Shown here: piece after piece, positions 1-11,499 of the stretch
How positions within the stretch are numbered: position 1 is the stretch's first letter
Layout: every line of letters starts with the position of its first letter
Source of the DNA: Platanthera guangdongensis
Lineage: Eukaryota; Streptophyta; Magnoliopsida; Asparagales; Orchidaceae
Reading direction: 5' to 3'
Assembly: GCA_039583875.1 (NCBI GenBank)
Contig: CM077162.1
Coordinates: 168,101,220-168,165,219, forward strand
DNA: 64,000 bases
Position numbers and translations under genes: made by a program
Notes under the pieces: generated by a model
Databases searched by the model: none
Told to the model about the DNA's origin: nothing
What the model saw: the letters and a program-made list of their open reading frames with translations, nothing else

Positions 1-2
1 CT

Positions 3-530
3 TGTGAGATGGTACGGACCATCCAAGAGCGTATGAAGGTGGCACAAGACAGGCAAGCGAAATATTTTAATGCTCGTCACCGGAAGTTAGAATTTGCAGT
101 TGGTGATTGGGTTTATCTGAAGGTCAAGCCGTTCAAAGGCGTCTCGCGGATTCGCCGACTCAAGAAGTTGAGTCCAAGGTTTTTGGGGCCTTTTGAAATT
201 GTTGAGCGGATAGGAGAAGCAGCCTATCGGTTGGCATTATCCGCAGATTTGAGTGGATTACATGACGTCTTCCACGTCTCCGTGTTGAGGAAAGCCTTGG
301 TGGAGGCTAGCGTGGTGATTGAGCCGGCATCGGTGCCGATTGAGGAAGACTTGAGGACGCGAGTCCTTCCAATCGCTATAGAAGATTCGGAGATTCGGCA
401 GTTGCGGAATAAAGAAGTTAAACTTGTGAAAGTTCGTTGGGACAACTGCGGTCGTGAGGAGTTCTCGTGGGAGCGAGAACAGGCCATGCTAGAAGACTAT
501 CCAGAACTATTGTTGTCAGGTACAATTTAA
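3..530 (+). CDS. pol: Integrase C-terminus plus chromodomain of element A (5' partial)
   Basis: The frame is open from the window edge to a TAA at 528-530. It begins in the stretch after the integrase core (ERMKVAQDRQAKYFNARH, a common chromovirus segment) and continues through the GPFEIVERIG-AAYRLALS-HDVFHVSVLRK region that follows the DDE core. The last 50 or so residues (VKVRWDNCGREEFSWERE, then YPELL) look like a chromodomain, which in chromoviruses directs integration to marked chromatin. No stop or frameshift is visible here. The catalytic DDE residues are outside the window, so activity cannot be assessed. Confidence 0.9.
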   Translation, partial: CEMVRTIQERMKVAQDRQAKYFNARHRKLEFAVGDWVYLKVKPFKGVSRIRRLKKLSPRFLGPFEIVERIGEAAYRLALSADLSGLHDVFHVSVLRKALVEASVVIEPASVPIEEDLRTRVLPIAIEDSEIRQLRNKEVKLVKVRWDNCGREEFSWEREQAMLEDYPELLLSGTI

Positions 531-574
531 GTTTTGTACCCTTTTGTTTTGTAATTTCGGGACGAAATTCAGTT

Positions 575-588
575 AAGTGGGGGAGAGT
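575..588 (+). other. Polypurine tract of element A
   Basis: A purine-rich run (AAGTGGGGGAGAG) lies directly before the LTR start TGTAACACCCC at 589. This is the expected plus-strand primer position. The preceding TTTCGGGACGAAATTC is also usual between pol and LTR in chromoviruses. Confidence 0.8.
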
Positions 589-660
589 TGTAACACCCCA
601 GTTTTTGCAAGAGGTTCAGTCTGCTGTTCTGGAAAATTTTTTTGGGTTCTGGCAGGAGGC

Positions 661-1080
661 ACACGGCCTGCGACACGGGCGTGTCGCAGGGCGTGTTGAG
701 GCCGTGTCGACACTCGGCCCAAGTGTCGACACTTTGTGCTCGACAAAGTGTCGAGAGTGAGGCACACGGCCTGCGACACGGGCGTGTCGCAGGGCGTGTC
801 GAGGCCGTGTCGACACTCGGCCCAAGTGTCGACACTTTGTGCTCGACAAAGTGTCGAGAGTGAGGCACACGGCCTGCGACACGGGCGTGTCGCAGGGCGT
901 GTCGAGGCCGTGTCGACACTCGGCCCAAGTGTCGACACTTTGTGCTCGATAGAGTGTCGAGAGTGGGGCACACGGCCTGCGACACGGGCGTGTCGCAGGG
1001 CGTGTCGAGGCCGTGTCGACACTCGGCCCAAGTGTCGACACTTTTGCTCGACAGTGTGTCGAGACTGGGGCACACGGCTT
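661..1080 (+). repeat. 103-bp tandem repeat, about four copies, in the LTR of A
   Basis: The landmark ACACGGC recurs at 661, 764, 867, 970 and 1072, giving periods of 103, 103, 103 and 102. Each unit holds GACACGGGCGTGTC (arms GACACG/CGTGTC), two GTGTCGACAC palindromes and a CTCGACAAAGTGTCGAG hairpin. Later copies are slightly diverged (CTCGATAGAGTG, CTCGACAGTGTG). The array starts 72 bp inside the LTR, so it is in U3. Confidence 0.95.
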
Positions 1081-1960
1081 GGGACACGGGCGTGTCCCAG
1101 GCCGTGTCACCTCTCGGGTTGGTGTTGGGGCCGTGTCGTTGGAGACACACGGCAGGCCACACGGCCGTGTCACTTGGGACACGGGCGTGTCGGATTGAAC
1201 ACGGGCGTGTCGAATGCCCGTGTCTGATTCCAGGCGCGTCGATTTGAGACGGCGAATGAGGCACACGGCCCTGGACACGGGCGTGTGCCAGGCCGTGTTC
1301 GGCCCAGGTCTTTTATTTTCCAGGCGAATCGCAGCCAGTCTTTTTCTGGTTTTGGGATCTAACGGTTCAGGCCATCTCCTGGACAGTTAAGTCCGAACTT
1401 AGGGTTACAGATCCTCATTCTTTTTCAAGTCCTCTCTTTCTTAGTTCTTGAGAGAAACTAGAGCAAGGAGGAAGAAGAAGAACTTTTGGGCTGTAGGAAG
1501 GGTTTCGGAGCTCCGAATCGCGAGCCGAGTCCGGATCCGTGAAGCTTGGAGCATTGCGAAGTGTTCCATCCGGCTATTTTGCCATGGCAAGGAAGTGGAG
1601 TCGGAAGGTAACGACATCTCTCCTCTCGGTCTTTAGGATGCACGTTTTAGCATCATCTAGTTTTCTTTTCTCTAATATTTGGGCACCAAACTCTCAAATG
1701 ATAGGGGTTTTGGCTTGCCAAGTTTCAAGAGGAACTTCCGGGTCGATTGAGTCCGTCCCCGGCATATCTTTGCATTAGAGATCCGCTTCGCTAGTGGATT
1801 AGGCATGGTGGGTGAAGCCGTAGTCGCGACCGTTAGTCCTACTCGGTGATGTTGCATACGAACTAGGGATTCGTAGAGATTTCCGATGCGGCAAGTTGCC
1901 GTTTGTGTTGTGGTGGTGATTGTCCCGTTTGCTTGAAAAGAGTACATGTAGTCGAACCCG

Positions 1961-2085
1961 GACAAGGTTAGCTCCTCGTGGTGGTAGATGGTTTCCTTGA
2001 CAAGGTTAGCTCCAAATGAGAATGGAGATGGTTTCCTTGGTGGACAAGGTTAGCTCCGCACGAGTTGGAGATGTTTTCCTTGGAG
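1961..2085 (+). repeat. Imperfect threefold repeat in the LTR of A
   Basis: GACAAGGTTAGCTCC followed by a GATGGTTTCCTTG-like segment appears at about 1961, 1999 and 2043, with spacings of roughly 38 and 44 bp. Confidence 0.7.
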
Positions 2086-3205
2086 CGCGGGAACGCTGCG
2101 GTACAAAGAGGGATTGCGATGTGTTTAGTCTTGGTTGTGTTGTGCCAAGGCGTGGCTATGTCTCCGTGGTCGGCTGGCTATCCCGTGACACGTGCGTCAT
2201 GTGTGGAGAGTGTCCCGGCGAGACTAGTCCCCTTCTGTGAGACTGACGAGAATGCCAAGCTTGGGGCAAGCCCGGGCAAAGAGGCCATGAGCGGGTGGGG
2301 TCCAGCAAGGCTTCTTAGAATCGGTCAGTCTGTGGTTGTTGGAATCCTGACATGAGACGTCAGAGATTGCAGGCAAGCCCGGGGCTAAGCCCACGAGCGG
2401 GTGGGGCCTTGGCAAGATTTCCATGTGGCGGCCTGTGCGCCGTGTGAGGGAGTTGTGTCTCCCTCAATGTTTGCGGCTTTATGCCAATTGGGGAAATGTG
2501 AGTACCCAAATGTTGTGATGTTGTGCTAGATGCATACGGTTTAGGGTACCTTGGGTGAAGCCCGGGTGTTGCATTCATGTTGCATAGTAGGCCCTTTCTT
2601 TATATGCTCAACCAGTACAGAACATGTTTGTTGATTGAGACATCCAAGCCTGTTTTAATGTTTTTCTATTTATAGAAATTTATATTGCATATGAAGTGCT
2701 GACTTGCAGGTTGGAGGGTTCCCCGGGGTCCGTTAGGGGCGGCCGGGAGGAGATGTGTTGTTACACAGTTTGAGGTCAGCCTTTGCTGACCCACGTTACT
2801 AATAATTTTTACAGGGCAAGGATCGCACGCAGGAGCTAGCACGCCGGCCAAAAAGGCCTAAGCCCATGAAGTGTTTTTCTCTTTTGTAGCACTACTTTTG
2901 ATGATGTATGTTTGAGACTATTTTTGTCCGGCTTGCATGCCGAGGTAGACTAGGAGTGCTGAGCACATTCATGTTTGATTGTACTGTGTACCCTTTTGGA
3001 CATTTGATGTAAGGCCTTAAGGCCATTTGTTTACTCTTTTGGATTAGTGGATAACTTCTAGTTGTGCTTGGTTTTCCGCTGTGTTGTGCAAGTGTTTTGA
3101 GTTTGGGTAGCTATATCAACTTTTAATACTAAAGCTGTGGTGTTCGTATGTTGTGGGGCCCCGGCCGGACCCATATTATACGTCCATTACAGGGGAGGTG
3201 TTACA

Positions 3206-4910
3206 CGTGACATGCCCCTGAACACTAGCGTGTCGCGGAACCCGACACGGGCGTGTCAGGTGAGACACAGGCGTGTCTTGGCCCGTGTGCTTCTCTCAGT
3301 TCGACGATCGTGCCTGGATCGAGGCACACGGCCTGGGACACGACCGTGTGCTAAGCCGTGTTCAGCCCAGGTCTGGAGAATTTTGTGCAGATCTGAGCCG
3401 TTCGTTTTCTTTAATTAAGATCCGACGGCCCAGATGAGATCCTACTCTGTTAAGGCCGGGAAGAGGGGGTTAATCCCTCATTTTCTCTCCAAAGGTTTCT
3501 CCTTCCAAGGTGAGAGAGAAGAGGAAGAAGAAGGAGGTTTCTGGCCGCCGGCGGAGCACCGGAGCACCATTTCGAAGTCTGAGAGCGGATCCGTGGAGGG
3601 AAGGTCATTGCGAAGAGTTCTGTTCGCGTAGTTTTTCCATGACGCCAAAACGGACTACAAGGGTAATGGTTCTCAACTTGAGCGTTTGAAGCAACTTTCT
3701 TTCTGCATAGGGAATCCCGCTCCCGCGAGTGTTCGGCTTGTGCGTGGTGTTCCTTGGGGTTGATGTGAATAGTCCCCTTTGTGTTGCATTTAGAGTCCGG
3801 AATCGTAAGTACGGGCATAGACATTGTATGTGAAGCCTACCCGGACGTGTAACGTCTGGATCGGTGATGTTGCATTTGCTATGATTTGCCGGAGAAGACT
3901 CCATGCTTTTGGTTTTTCGGGTTTCTACACGGTAGATTGCAACAGGGATCCTTGGAGGTTAGCTTCAAGGCGTACCCGGAAAATTGAGCGGAAACGTGTT
4001 CTGCTAACTTGGCAGTCTGGGAACTGGCCTTGATCATAACTTGGTTATGAGATTGTTTTGGAAACTTTTGGGATCCGAGAGAAGCTTGGCCCGCGCGTAG
4101 GACTTAAATTGTATATGCGAAGTGAGCAATGGGCAAGTGGAATTGGACCTAGGCTATGTGGTACGGTGCGAGAAATCCAAAAATGGGCACTGGCCGTAGG
4201 CATAGTAGGAGCCTTAGACGGTGGTCAGATAGGCTAAATGCTAACTTGGTTGCCATCTTTGGGATGGTGGTGAAGACACTGCTATGTCAGGATTCACCGT
4301 TAATGTGCCCTGAGTGCACTGGGTGTTTAGCCATGCGAGCCTACACCTGTGGCATAGTATAGTTGCGCTTTATTATTCTATTGGGTTAATGGTTTGCAGG
4401 GAAAGAGCACCGCCATCCCGAGTTAGGGGCGGGTTCATTATAATTTGGTCGGCTTTTAGCTGACCGTTGCTTTGTTTGCCACCGTGCAGTGGTATGCGCT
4501 TGCAGGTGCTGCGGAGCCAAGTGCCAAATAGCGGGCTGGAGCCCATGTTGCTGTGCTGGCGCTAGAAGGCCGTAGAATAGTTGTTTTTTACTTTTATCAT
4601 GTGTGGCCGGCCTGCGAGCCGATGTATGTAAGAAACGTTTTATTAAGTGAACATTTGTAAGGTCGTAAGGCCATGTACCTTTTCAGTGTATTTTGGGTTT
4701 CATTCCTGTAGTATGTTGTGGACATTCATATTTAATGGATTTAAGTTCCGGGTTCTTTCAACTTTTAAAAACTTCCGCTAGAATGCTCTGTGTATTACAA
4801 GTAGTCTTAATTGGATAGTTTGAGTATTCATTTGGTAATCCTTCCGAATGTCTGTGGTATATGGCGTCGGGTTCCAGCTGGACCTTCTGTTATATGCCAT
4901 ACGACAGATG
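3206..4910 (+). repeat. Diverged second copy of an A-family LTR (3' part)
   Basis: From just after the A LTR end the sequence resembles A LTR from about position 1190 onward. It has the same ACACGGGCGTGT words, the same CACACGGCCTGGGACACG ... GCCGTGTTC-GCCCAGGTCT segment, the GAGGAAGAAGAA run, GGATCCGTG...CATTGCGAAG, and a related 3' end (GGTTCCAGCTGGACC-TATATGCC against GCCGGACCCATATTATACG). The terminal GTGTTACA is not found, so the end near 4910 is approximate. The simplest reading is that A inserted into an older relative's LTR. Small open frames here look spurious. Confidence 0.65.
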
Positions 4911-5160
4911 ATAACTCTAAGTAGTGGACTGTTACCAATTCTACTTTCAACTCATAAGGTCAAAAAGCTCATTTCATTACCACGGGCAAAATAGTCATTT
5001 AGCTCTTCTTTACAAATTAGCATACACCTGCATATTAAGGCATACCTTTCTTTCCCAATTTATATTGCATTAAACATTAAATCTTCAACATGATTAGCAA
5101 AATGGAATACAACACATGTTCTCCCGAAGATTATAAATTACCACATAGCTATAGTTTACG
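4911..5160. other. Unassigned non-coding remnant
   Basis: This is AT-rich, with no long frame or LTR terminus. It lies between the A-type LTR remnant and the G protease fragment. A segment like TCATTTCATTACCACGGGCAAAATAG resembles gypsy LTR or leader sequence, but I cannot assign it. Confidence 0.4.
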
Positions 5161-5577
5161 CATTAATGTATCATGCTTCACAAACTCGTCCAAAGACTTA
5201 CATCATTCATCCCAATATTATTAAATGAATCTTTACAAGATTTCATGAGTTAATCGTTTGTACAACCAAGGTTTATCCAAAACCATATATAATAAATTCA
5301 CCCAATCCATTACATCACTTGCCCAGAGTAAGATATAATTTTGGTATCCCCAACATCGTTGCATGGGTTTCAAAAAGTTTTCCTTCAATATGGACTTCCA
5401 AATCGCACTTGGTGGACAAAGTCATCTCGGAGACGTTTGGGAGGCATACTATTTCAGTGATACTGGTGAAATATTGCACGCCACTTAAATCTTTCACAAA
5501 ATCCACTGAGATAAATGAATGAGTGGCACAGGTATCAAATAGAGTGTGGGCTAGTTTTTTACTAACAATCACGGTGC
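5161..5577 (-). pseudogene. Element G protease fragment, left copy
   Basis: Minus-strand frame 5572-5315 encodes a retropepsin-like segment with FDTCATHSFISVDFV, where family members usually read FDTGATHSFIS; the DTG glycine is cysteine here. A predicted segment on the far side of the T LTR ends in VITGM, the usual lead-in to this protease, so T interrupted one continuous gag-protease frame. Homology is lost after LGIPKLYLTLGK, and the frame ends at a stop by the end of the fragment. A second copy of the same stretch lies at 12765-13182. Confidence 0.8.
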
Positions 5578-7805
5578 TTACATATCGATTATAAACATTT
5601 CAACTAGATTTCTGCACAATTTTAGGCAAGCTAAGTGATGGCCGGCGAACAGACTCTTATTTCGGTGGTTGGTTCGGTGAGTCGAACGCCGCGGGCTTGC
5701 TAAAAAGTGAGTTTTTAACGAAAGGAGGCAAGTGCACCTATCGCATGTAGTACTCGATATTCGGGAGAATACCGAGGTCGTATTGTTCTCGGGGTCGGGT
5801 TGACTATTCATAATCCTTCAGGAAGACTATTATTTTACTGAAAGTAAGGTGGAAATTTTAATTAACTAAAGAGGGAAAAAACAAAAGAGAGCGAAAACGA
5901 TTTAGAAAATTCGATGAAGGGTTAACGCTCGGCAACGAATCAGATTAAGACTAAAATAACATTTAATAATTATTGAACTAAATTTTCAATTTAATAAAAT
6001 GCAAGTTGGCCGTGAAGGTTCCACAGATATGAGCTCACCTAGCTATAGGGATATCGCTCACCTGAACGCTAAGACTATTCAACCGAACGTTAGTCCCACG
6101 AAGGATTCCTCTTAACGCCCGCTTTATGCTAAGAACCCAGCTATTGGGTGGGGAACCAAATCCGGAAGAATTACCCTTGTCCTCTCTCGCGTGTATGAAC
6201 GCAACTCTATTTACCCCGTGGTGATCAGTCCATACGCATGCCCTATCGGATAGCTAGCGTATGGATAACGGAAATAGGGCACACACATCGATATGTGGTC
6301 CTACGCGTCGTTAATCCGGGGTAAACCTTATGTCCTGAAATTAAAGTGAAAATAAAGAACTTTAATTATTTCAAATCATTTTATATGTCCCAATGCTCTT
6401 CGATGTCGAGGCTAATAACGATTAGCCACTCATCAGTATGTGGACGGCTTTATAATTTGATGAGGCACGAGTTCGTAACTAAGCGCTAAAGGGTTATAAG
6501 AAGAAGACATAAAAAACAAACATTTAGAAAACTTGAAAAGTTAGCTAATACGAGAACTCACGCACACTTCAAATTATAAATAAAATAGAAACTAAGTTAC
6601 AAAAAAAAGAAAATAGCAAGTCCTACTGAAACGAGTAGGCAGGAAATAAACGGCACGTCATTTAACTCTTAACGAGTAGGCGGAAATAAATACATGCCAT
6701 TTAAATTTTAACGAGTAGGCAAAAATAAATTCGCAAACGCACACACTAGATATGAAATAAACAGACACACTCACTCTACTGAAAATGAAAACGCACACAC
6801 TTGCGTAAATGAAAAATGCACACACACTGCAAAAAAAGTAAAACACACGCACACACTCTACATAAATTGAAAGAATGCAATAAAATTATCCCCTACACAC
6901 ACGCACTCTACATAATTGAAGAAATCATAAAAGAAAGCATGAAAAATTATCTCATAAACTCACACAATCTACATAATTGAAGAAAGCATTAAACATTATT
7001 CTCATACACTCACTCACACATCATGAAATTTTAAAAGAACAAAATGAAAACATAACTCATACACTCACACACACAAATAAAGAGAAAAACAAAGTTGCTT
7101 TAAAAATTAAAATTACAAGATTACCACTCCTAAAGCTTACCAAAAACACATAAAAAGAACAAATAAAAAGAGAATGAGCAAAAACATTTTCAAAATATAG
7201 CTAAAATCAAAGGTGCTCAAAAATTAAAACTATAACTTTTTCATTCTTAAGAGTTCATAAAAGTGATAAAAAAGTTGAAATAAAATTTTAAAAGAACAAA
7301 AAGGTTTACAATCCTAAAAGAAAAGCTAAGTAAAAAAAATCAAAATCACTTTAATACCTCTTTTACAAATTCATAAGAATGAAATATAAAAACACTAAAA
7401 GAGAACATGGAGAAAAAGAGAAGAAAACTTAATACAACATTTCATTTAAAAATAAAATCTCCAACAAAGCCTAACATGGAGACAAACTAAAAGCATAGAA
7501 AGTAAATAAGTTACGCTCATACACACACACACTTTTCATAAAGAGAAGAACAAAGAAATACAAAGGGATAAAATGAGAAAGAGATAAGCCACACAAATGA
7601 ATTTTCATGCCATGTAGAGAGAGAAAATCAAACATTTTTTTATCATAATGAAACTATTACAAAGCTAAAGCAAAAGAAAAAAAAACAAACACGAAGGGAA
7701 AGGGGGAGAAATCTCCTTACATAGCAAGAGAATCCACGGGTGCAGCACACAAAACACACTAAAGTGGCTCAAAAATGTGAACCCTTAGACCTTAAATAAA
7801 TTAGC

Positions 7806-7813
7806 TATTTATA
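7806..7813 (-). promoter_or_regulatory. TATA box of T 3' LTR
   Basis: TATAAATA on the minus strand, at the downstream edge of the U3 word array. The same box at the same relative place occurs in the right LTR (15397-15404) and in T2 (62431-62438). Confidence 0.7.
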
Positions 7814-7828
7814 GAGAAAATTTTCCAA

Positions 7829-8290
7829 AGTACACGCCCGCCAACACGGGCGTGTCGGGGGGGGGGGGGCGCATGTCACTTCTGTTTATGAGGTGATCGT
7901 TGAATTCACGGGAAAGTTGACTTCGTGGCTATACACGAGGATGTCACGCCCACGTCACGGGCGTTACGGTGAGCATGTCGGGGAGGTGGAACTGGGCTCG
8001 GGTTGTGTCAAAAAGTCACCAGTGGCGTCTTTCGGGCCAGGTGGATGAGACACGCCCTATGTTATGGGCGTGTCGCTGGGCGTGTCGGGTTGGTCGACGA
8101 TCATCGAGCGGATTTTGTCAAGCGCGTAACACGGGCCTTGGTCACGGGTCGTGTCAAATGATACGGGCGTGTGACCGGGCATGTCAAACTTTTCTTCTTA
8201 AATTCTTCTGATTCCACGGGAAATGAAGTGTCATATCTTGGTCACGGGAGTGACCTATATTACACAGGCATGACTTTGCAAAATTTGACA
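7829..8290 (-). repeat. U3 array of ACACGGGCGTGT-type inverted words in T 3' LTR
   Basis: Repeated partial or complete copies of GACACG-GG-CGTGTC occur with variable spacing, together with GGTCGACGATCATCGAGCG. The array lies just upstream (minus strand) of the TATA box at 7806-7813. The run of 13 G directly next to CGTGTC is much longer than the 7 G at the same place in the right LTR. Confidence 0.85.
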
Positions 8291-8445
8291 TTTTCCTAAA
8301 AATTTTGGAAATCAAAATAAACTTAGGTTAGAATAATGTTTTACAAAAAGGAACAATTTATTAAAGAAAAATAAACAAAAATAACAAAAAAAACTAAAAT
8401 GACTAATTTAATGTACATAAAAATAGGTATATTTACATCCTATCG

Positions 8446-10234
8446 AATACCCCCATACTTAAGCTTTTGCTATTTCAGAGCAAAAGTTTGAGGTGAACTT
8501 ATAAGAAAAAAAAACTCTATGTTTAGCTACCGCTTAATTAATTATAAGAGTGATCTAAATAAACATACGAGGTGTAAGAGTTAAGTCCTAAAATTATGTA
8601 GATGATTTAAATAGCGCAAAAGTTTTGGCCAAAAGACTTATTGATGTAATCAAATAGAAAACATAATTGTAATGGTTACATTAACAAAAATTGTTTGGAA
8701 TTATATGAACTTTAGATTATAGGAGTTTTACTCGAAATTATGCAATTTACAAATTATGCTCTCAATAAGATTTTTGGATTAATTCTAGAATCGTGAATTT
8801 GGCTAAGGGGGTTGATGTTGGTTTATGAAGTGGCTTGGATTTTGAGGTGAGGTAGTTTTTTCTCAAACCTCCAATTTTTTTTCTTTTTGGATTATTAGAA
8901 AAATGAAATCTTATTTTCCTAATATGATTTTGTTTTTTTCTTTTTTTTTCAACTTCATAATAATAAAATTGACCCAATGTATATGTATAGGAGTAATGAA
9001 TTTTATCCTCTTACTCTGTGACATATAATCTTTTTAAATTATTGTGTGTCTATGTTTACGGAACGAAATCTTATTTCCATTGACATAGGATCTTTTAAGG
9101 ATAAAAAATTTATCATGTCAAGTAAGTCATGATAAATAAGGGGAGAAAAGAAAACTAGATAACTAAAAAAAAATTTTGAGAGCAACTTTAATAAATTGTA
9201 CGTTCCAATTTTTCAGAAAGCTAAAAGTACGCATAATTGAATTATATAGTTGTTATTTCATAACATAATACACGTGCTACTATCAATGAAAAATTAGAAG
9301 TAGTGCCTAAAACGAGTTCGCTATTTTTAACAAAGCATAATGAATTCATTAAAACTTAATCCCAGCTATTTAAATTTTTCAATCAATAATTAATAAACGA
9401 ATAGTGAACACAGAATTAATTAAATTCACATATAAATAAACTCAAAACAAAATTTTTGGATAGCAAGAAAATTAAGAATGATATATTTGATTTATTTGTT
9501 TCAAAACATATTTTGGATTTTTAGAGTTTTTCCATCATTTTTTTGTGTTTTTAATTTATTATCTTCTTTGAATTTTTGTTTTGTTTTACTCAATTTTTTT
9601 AAACTTTTGACTTATCTTCTTTTTTTGTTTTTAAATTTGTTAATATATAAATACAAAAAAAAGACGATAAGAAATATATATTTTCTGAACAATTTTTTGG
9701 ATTTTTTGGTTTTTATAAGCAAATATTTACAAAATAAGGAGAGAAACGTTAATTCCAAAGAAGAGAAAGAAAGGAGGAGGGGAAAGAAAGAAAAGAACAA
9801 AAATATTTACAAAAAAATATTTACAAAATAAAACTAAATATTTTTTGGAATTTTTGTTTTTATAATTTTTTGGAATTTGTGTTTTTTTTGAATTTTTGTT
9901 TAAAAGAAGGAATTTTTTTTGGATTTTTCATTTTAAAATTTTTTTGTTTTGTTGTTATATTTTTTTTTTTGGATTTTTGAAATGCAGAAAGTAGAAGTGC
10001 AAAAAATAAAGCACGAAAATACCTCATACTTAAGTCCAACATTGTCCCCAATATTGCAACGTAAGTATGCAGAATGAGAAAAACGATAAATATTGTATGT
10101 ACAAAAAGAAAGAGGGAGGGTAGAAACGTCCCTGATGCGTGTTCGGGGAAACCCGGTTAGAAGCCCTGCAATTATTAGAAAAAGTAGCAAACATAATAAA
10201 TAAAGAGGGAAAAAGATAAGTGTGGGGTGCCTCC
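8446..10234 (-). other. AT-rich 3' non-coding region of T, with a conserved block
   Basis: This is 1.8 kb between the end of pol and the 3' LTR. Athila elements often carry an env-like ORF here; I find none, only low-complexity A/T-rich frames such as 9478-9831. Against T2 (63072-64000) it stays alignable. The most similar part is about 8975-9110 (T2 about 63608-63740), including CCTCTTACTCTGTGACATA and GTTTACGGAACGAAATC. That block has stops in the frames I checked, so it is probably a cis-acting or RNA element. Confidence 0.6.
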
Positions 10235-11499
10235 CAATAGCGCTTTGTTTATAGTCATGTAGCTTAACTATTTTGGCGGGTTTATAATGTTGAGGAAAGC
10301 TATAGTTTCGTTAAAACCGATCACTGGACCGCCCGCTATATAAGACTTTAACCGATGACTATTTACTTTAAACGAACATTTTTCTGGGTGGGAGATGAGT
10401 ACGGTCCCATATGGCCAAACCTCTTCAACTCTGAAGGGGCCGGACTAACGTGATTTTAGTTTACCCAGAAAAAGCCTAAGACGTGAATTGTAAAGGACAA
10501 GATCGCCCAGAGAAAAAAAATTTTAGGGACTTGATTTTTCGATTGTGATATAACTTAGAATGCTCCTTATAGAATTCATCGAGCTCATTTAGTTGCATTT
10601 TTCTATTCTGAGCGACTAAGTTGGTGTCGAGGTTTAACAGTTTTAAAGCCTAAAGAGCGCGATGCTCTAGTTCTGCAGGTAAATGGCACGCTTTGTCGTA
10701 TACTAACCGAAACGGCGGACAATCAATTACGGTTTTGTATGCCGTCCGAAACGCCCATAACACATCGTCGAGTTTAACAGACCAATCTTTCCTATTTCTT
10801 GAAACGGTTTTTTCTAATATTCGCTTAATCTCTCTATTTACTACCTCGACTTGGCAACTAGTTTACGGGTGGTATGGGGTGGCAAATTTGTGCATGATTT
10901 CGTATTTAGCTAACGTCTTAGTCATGAGAGTGTTACAGAAATGCGTTCCTCTATATCTAACAATTGTGCGAGGCGTGCCGAAGCGAGAAAATAGTTTTTT
11001 AAGAAATGTAACGATGACTCGTGCATCGTTGGTAGGGAGAGCTTGTGCTTCACCCCACCTTGATACGTAGTCGACCGCCACTAAAATATACATATTTTTG
11101 AAAGACGGAGGTAGGGAGCCAACAAAATCTATGCCCCATAAATAGAAGACTTCACAATCTAAAAAACATATTTTGGGGCATCTCGTCACGACGAGAGATG
11201 TTACCCGACCGCTGACAGCTATCGCATGTGTGCACAAAATTATGAGCGTCTTTCAAAAGAGTTGGCCAAAAGTAGTCTACCTTTAGCGCCTTCCGCGCGG
11301 TCCAGTTAGCTTGATAATGCCCACCAGCCGGACCCTCGTGACAGTGCCGAAGTATTTGCATGCACTCCACACCCGCGACGCATCTTCGGACTGCTTGGTC
11401 TGCGCGGATACGAAAAAGAAAAGGGTCCTCCCAAAAGAAATATTTCAAGTCAGAAAAGAATTTCTTCTTTTGCTGGCTCGAAAAGTCTTTTGGGAGCAC
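10235..11499 (-). pseudogene. Integrase of T
   Basis: The minus strand shows the zinc-binding HHCC region (HEGPAGGHY ... [10 protein letters not shown], 11340-11190). The core follows ([14 protein letters not shown], 11130). The C-terminal region runs to a GRHPTL-like tail near 10235. The second catalytic Asp segment, normally a SDxGTHF-type motif, reads VRYRGTHF, so the acidic residue is lost. A TAA near 10861 interrupts the frame just before QVEVVNRE, which holds the catalytic Glu. A frame change separates the zinc domain from the core. The protein cannot be active. Confidence 0.85.

Larger units (their letters stand above)
1..3205 (+). mobile_element. Element A: 3' end of a Tekay-like Ty3/gypsy chromovirus
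   Basis: Only the 3' end is in the window: the end of pol, a polypurine tract and the 3' LTR. The order pol - chromodomain - polypurine tract - LTR beginning TGTAACACCCC is seen directly. A long LTR with chromodomain-bearing integrase is typical of the Tekay/Del chromoviruses. The 5' LTR, gag and most of pol lie left of the window, so age and target-site duplication cannot be judged. Confidence 0.9.
589..3205 (+). repeat. 3' LTR of element A
   Basis: The LTR starts TGTAACACCCC and ends GGGGAGGTGTTACA, a clear terminal inverted repeat. Its length of 2617 bp suits Tekay/Del elements. It contains the 103-bp tandem array at 661-1080, then several ACACGGGCGTGT-type inverted words to about 1300, and a short threefold repeat near 1961-2085. 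Open frames on both strands in this region come from the repeat and do not encode protein. Confidence 0.85.
5583..8445 (-). repeat. 3' LTR of T (left copy)
   Basis: It aligns throughout with 13188-16028. On the minus strand it begins CGATAGG after a polypurine-like AAGTATGGGGGTATT, whereas the right copy begins TGATAGG. The left edge TATCGATT matches the right copy, but the adjacent 5 bp are TTACA rather than CTAAG. Inside are the U3 word array (7829-8290), a TATAAATA at 7806-7813, a 13-G run at 7857-7869, the hairpin CCTACTGAAACGAGTAGG at 6622-6639, and CA-rich stretches. Short frames in it are not genes. Confidence 0.85.

Noticed and set aside
569..1278. Overlapping 160-230 codon frames on both strands in the A LTR
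   Set aside because: They read the 103-bp repeat in several frames at once (His/Arg/Thr-rich repeats). GC-rich repeats produce this without coding; there is no family motif.
4911..5160. A host promoter or gene fragment between repeats
   Set aside because: No frame, splice pattern or known motif; it is more likely an old repeat.
5578..5811. A 77-codon minus-strand frame, also present at 13183-13416
   Set aside because: It is conserved only because it lies in the two T LTRs, and it begins at the LTR/target boundary. T2 shows no matching open frame.
9478..9831. A 117-codon Phe/Leu/Lys-rich frame that could suggest a membrane or env-like protein
   Set aside because: Long T and A runs give Phe/Lys codons; no start context, no counterpart identified in T2, wrong strand for T.
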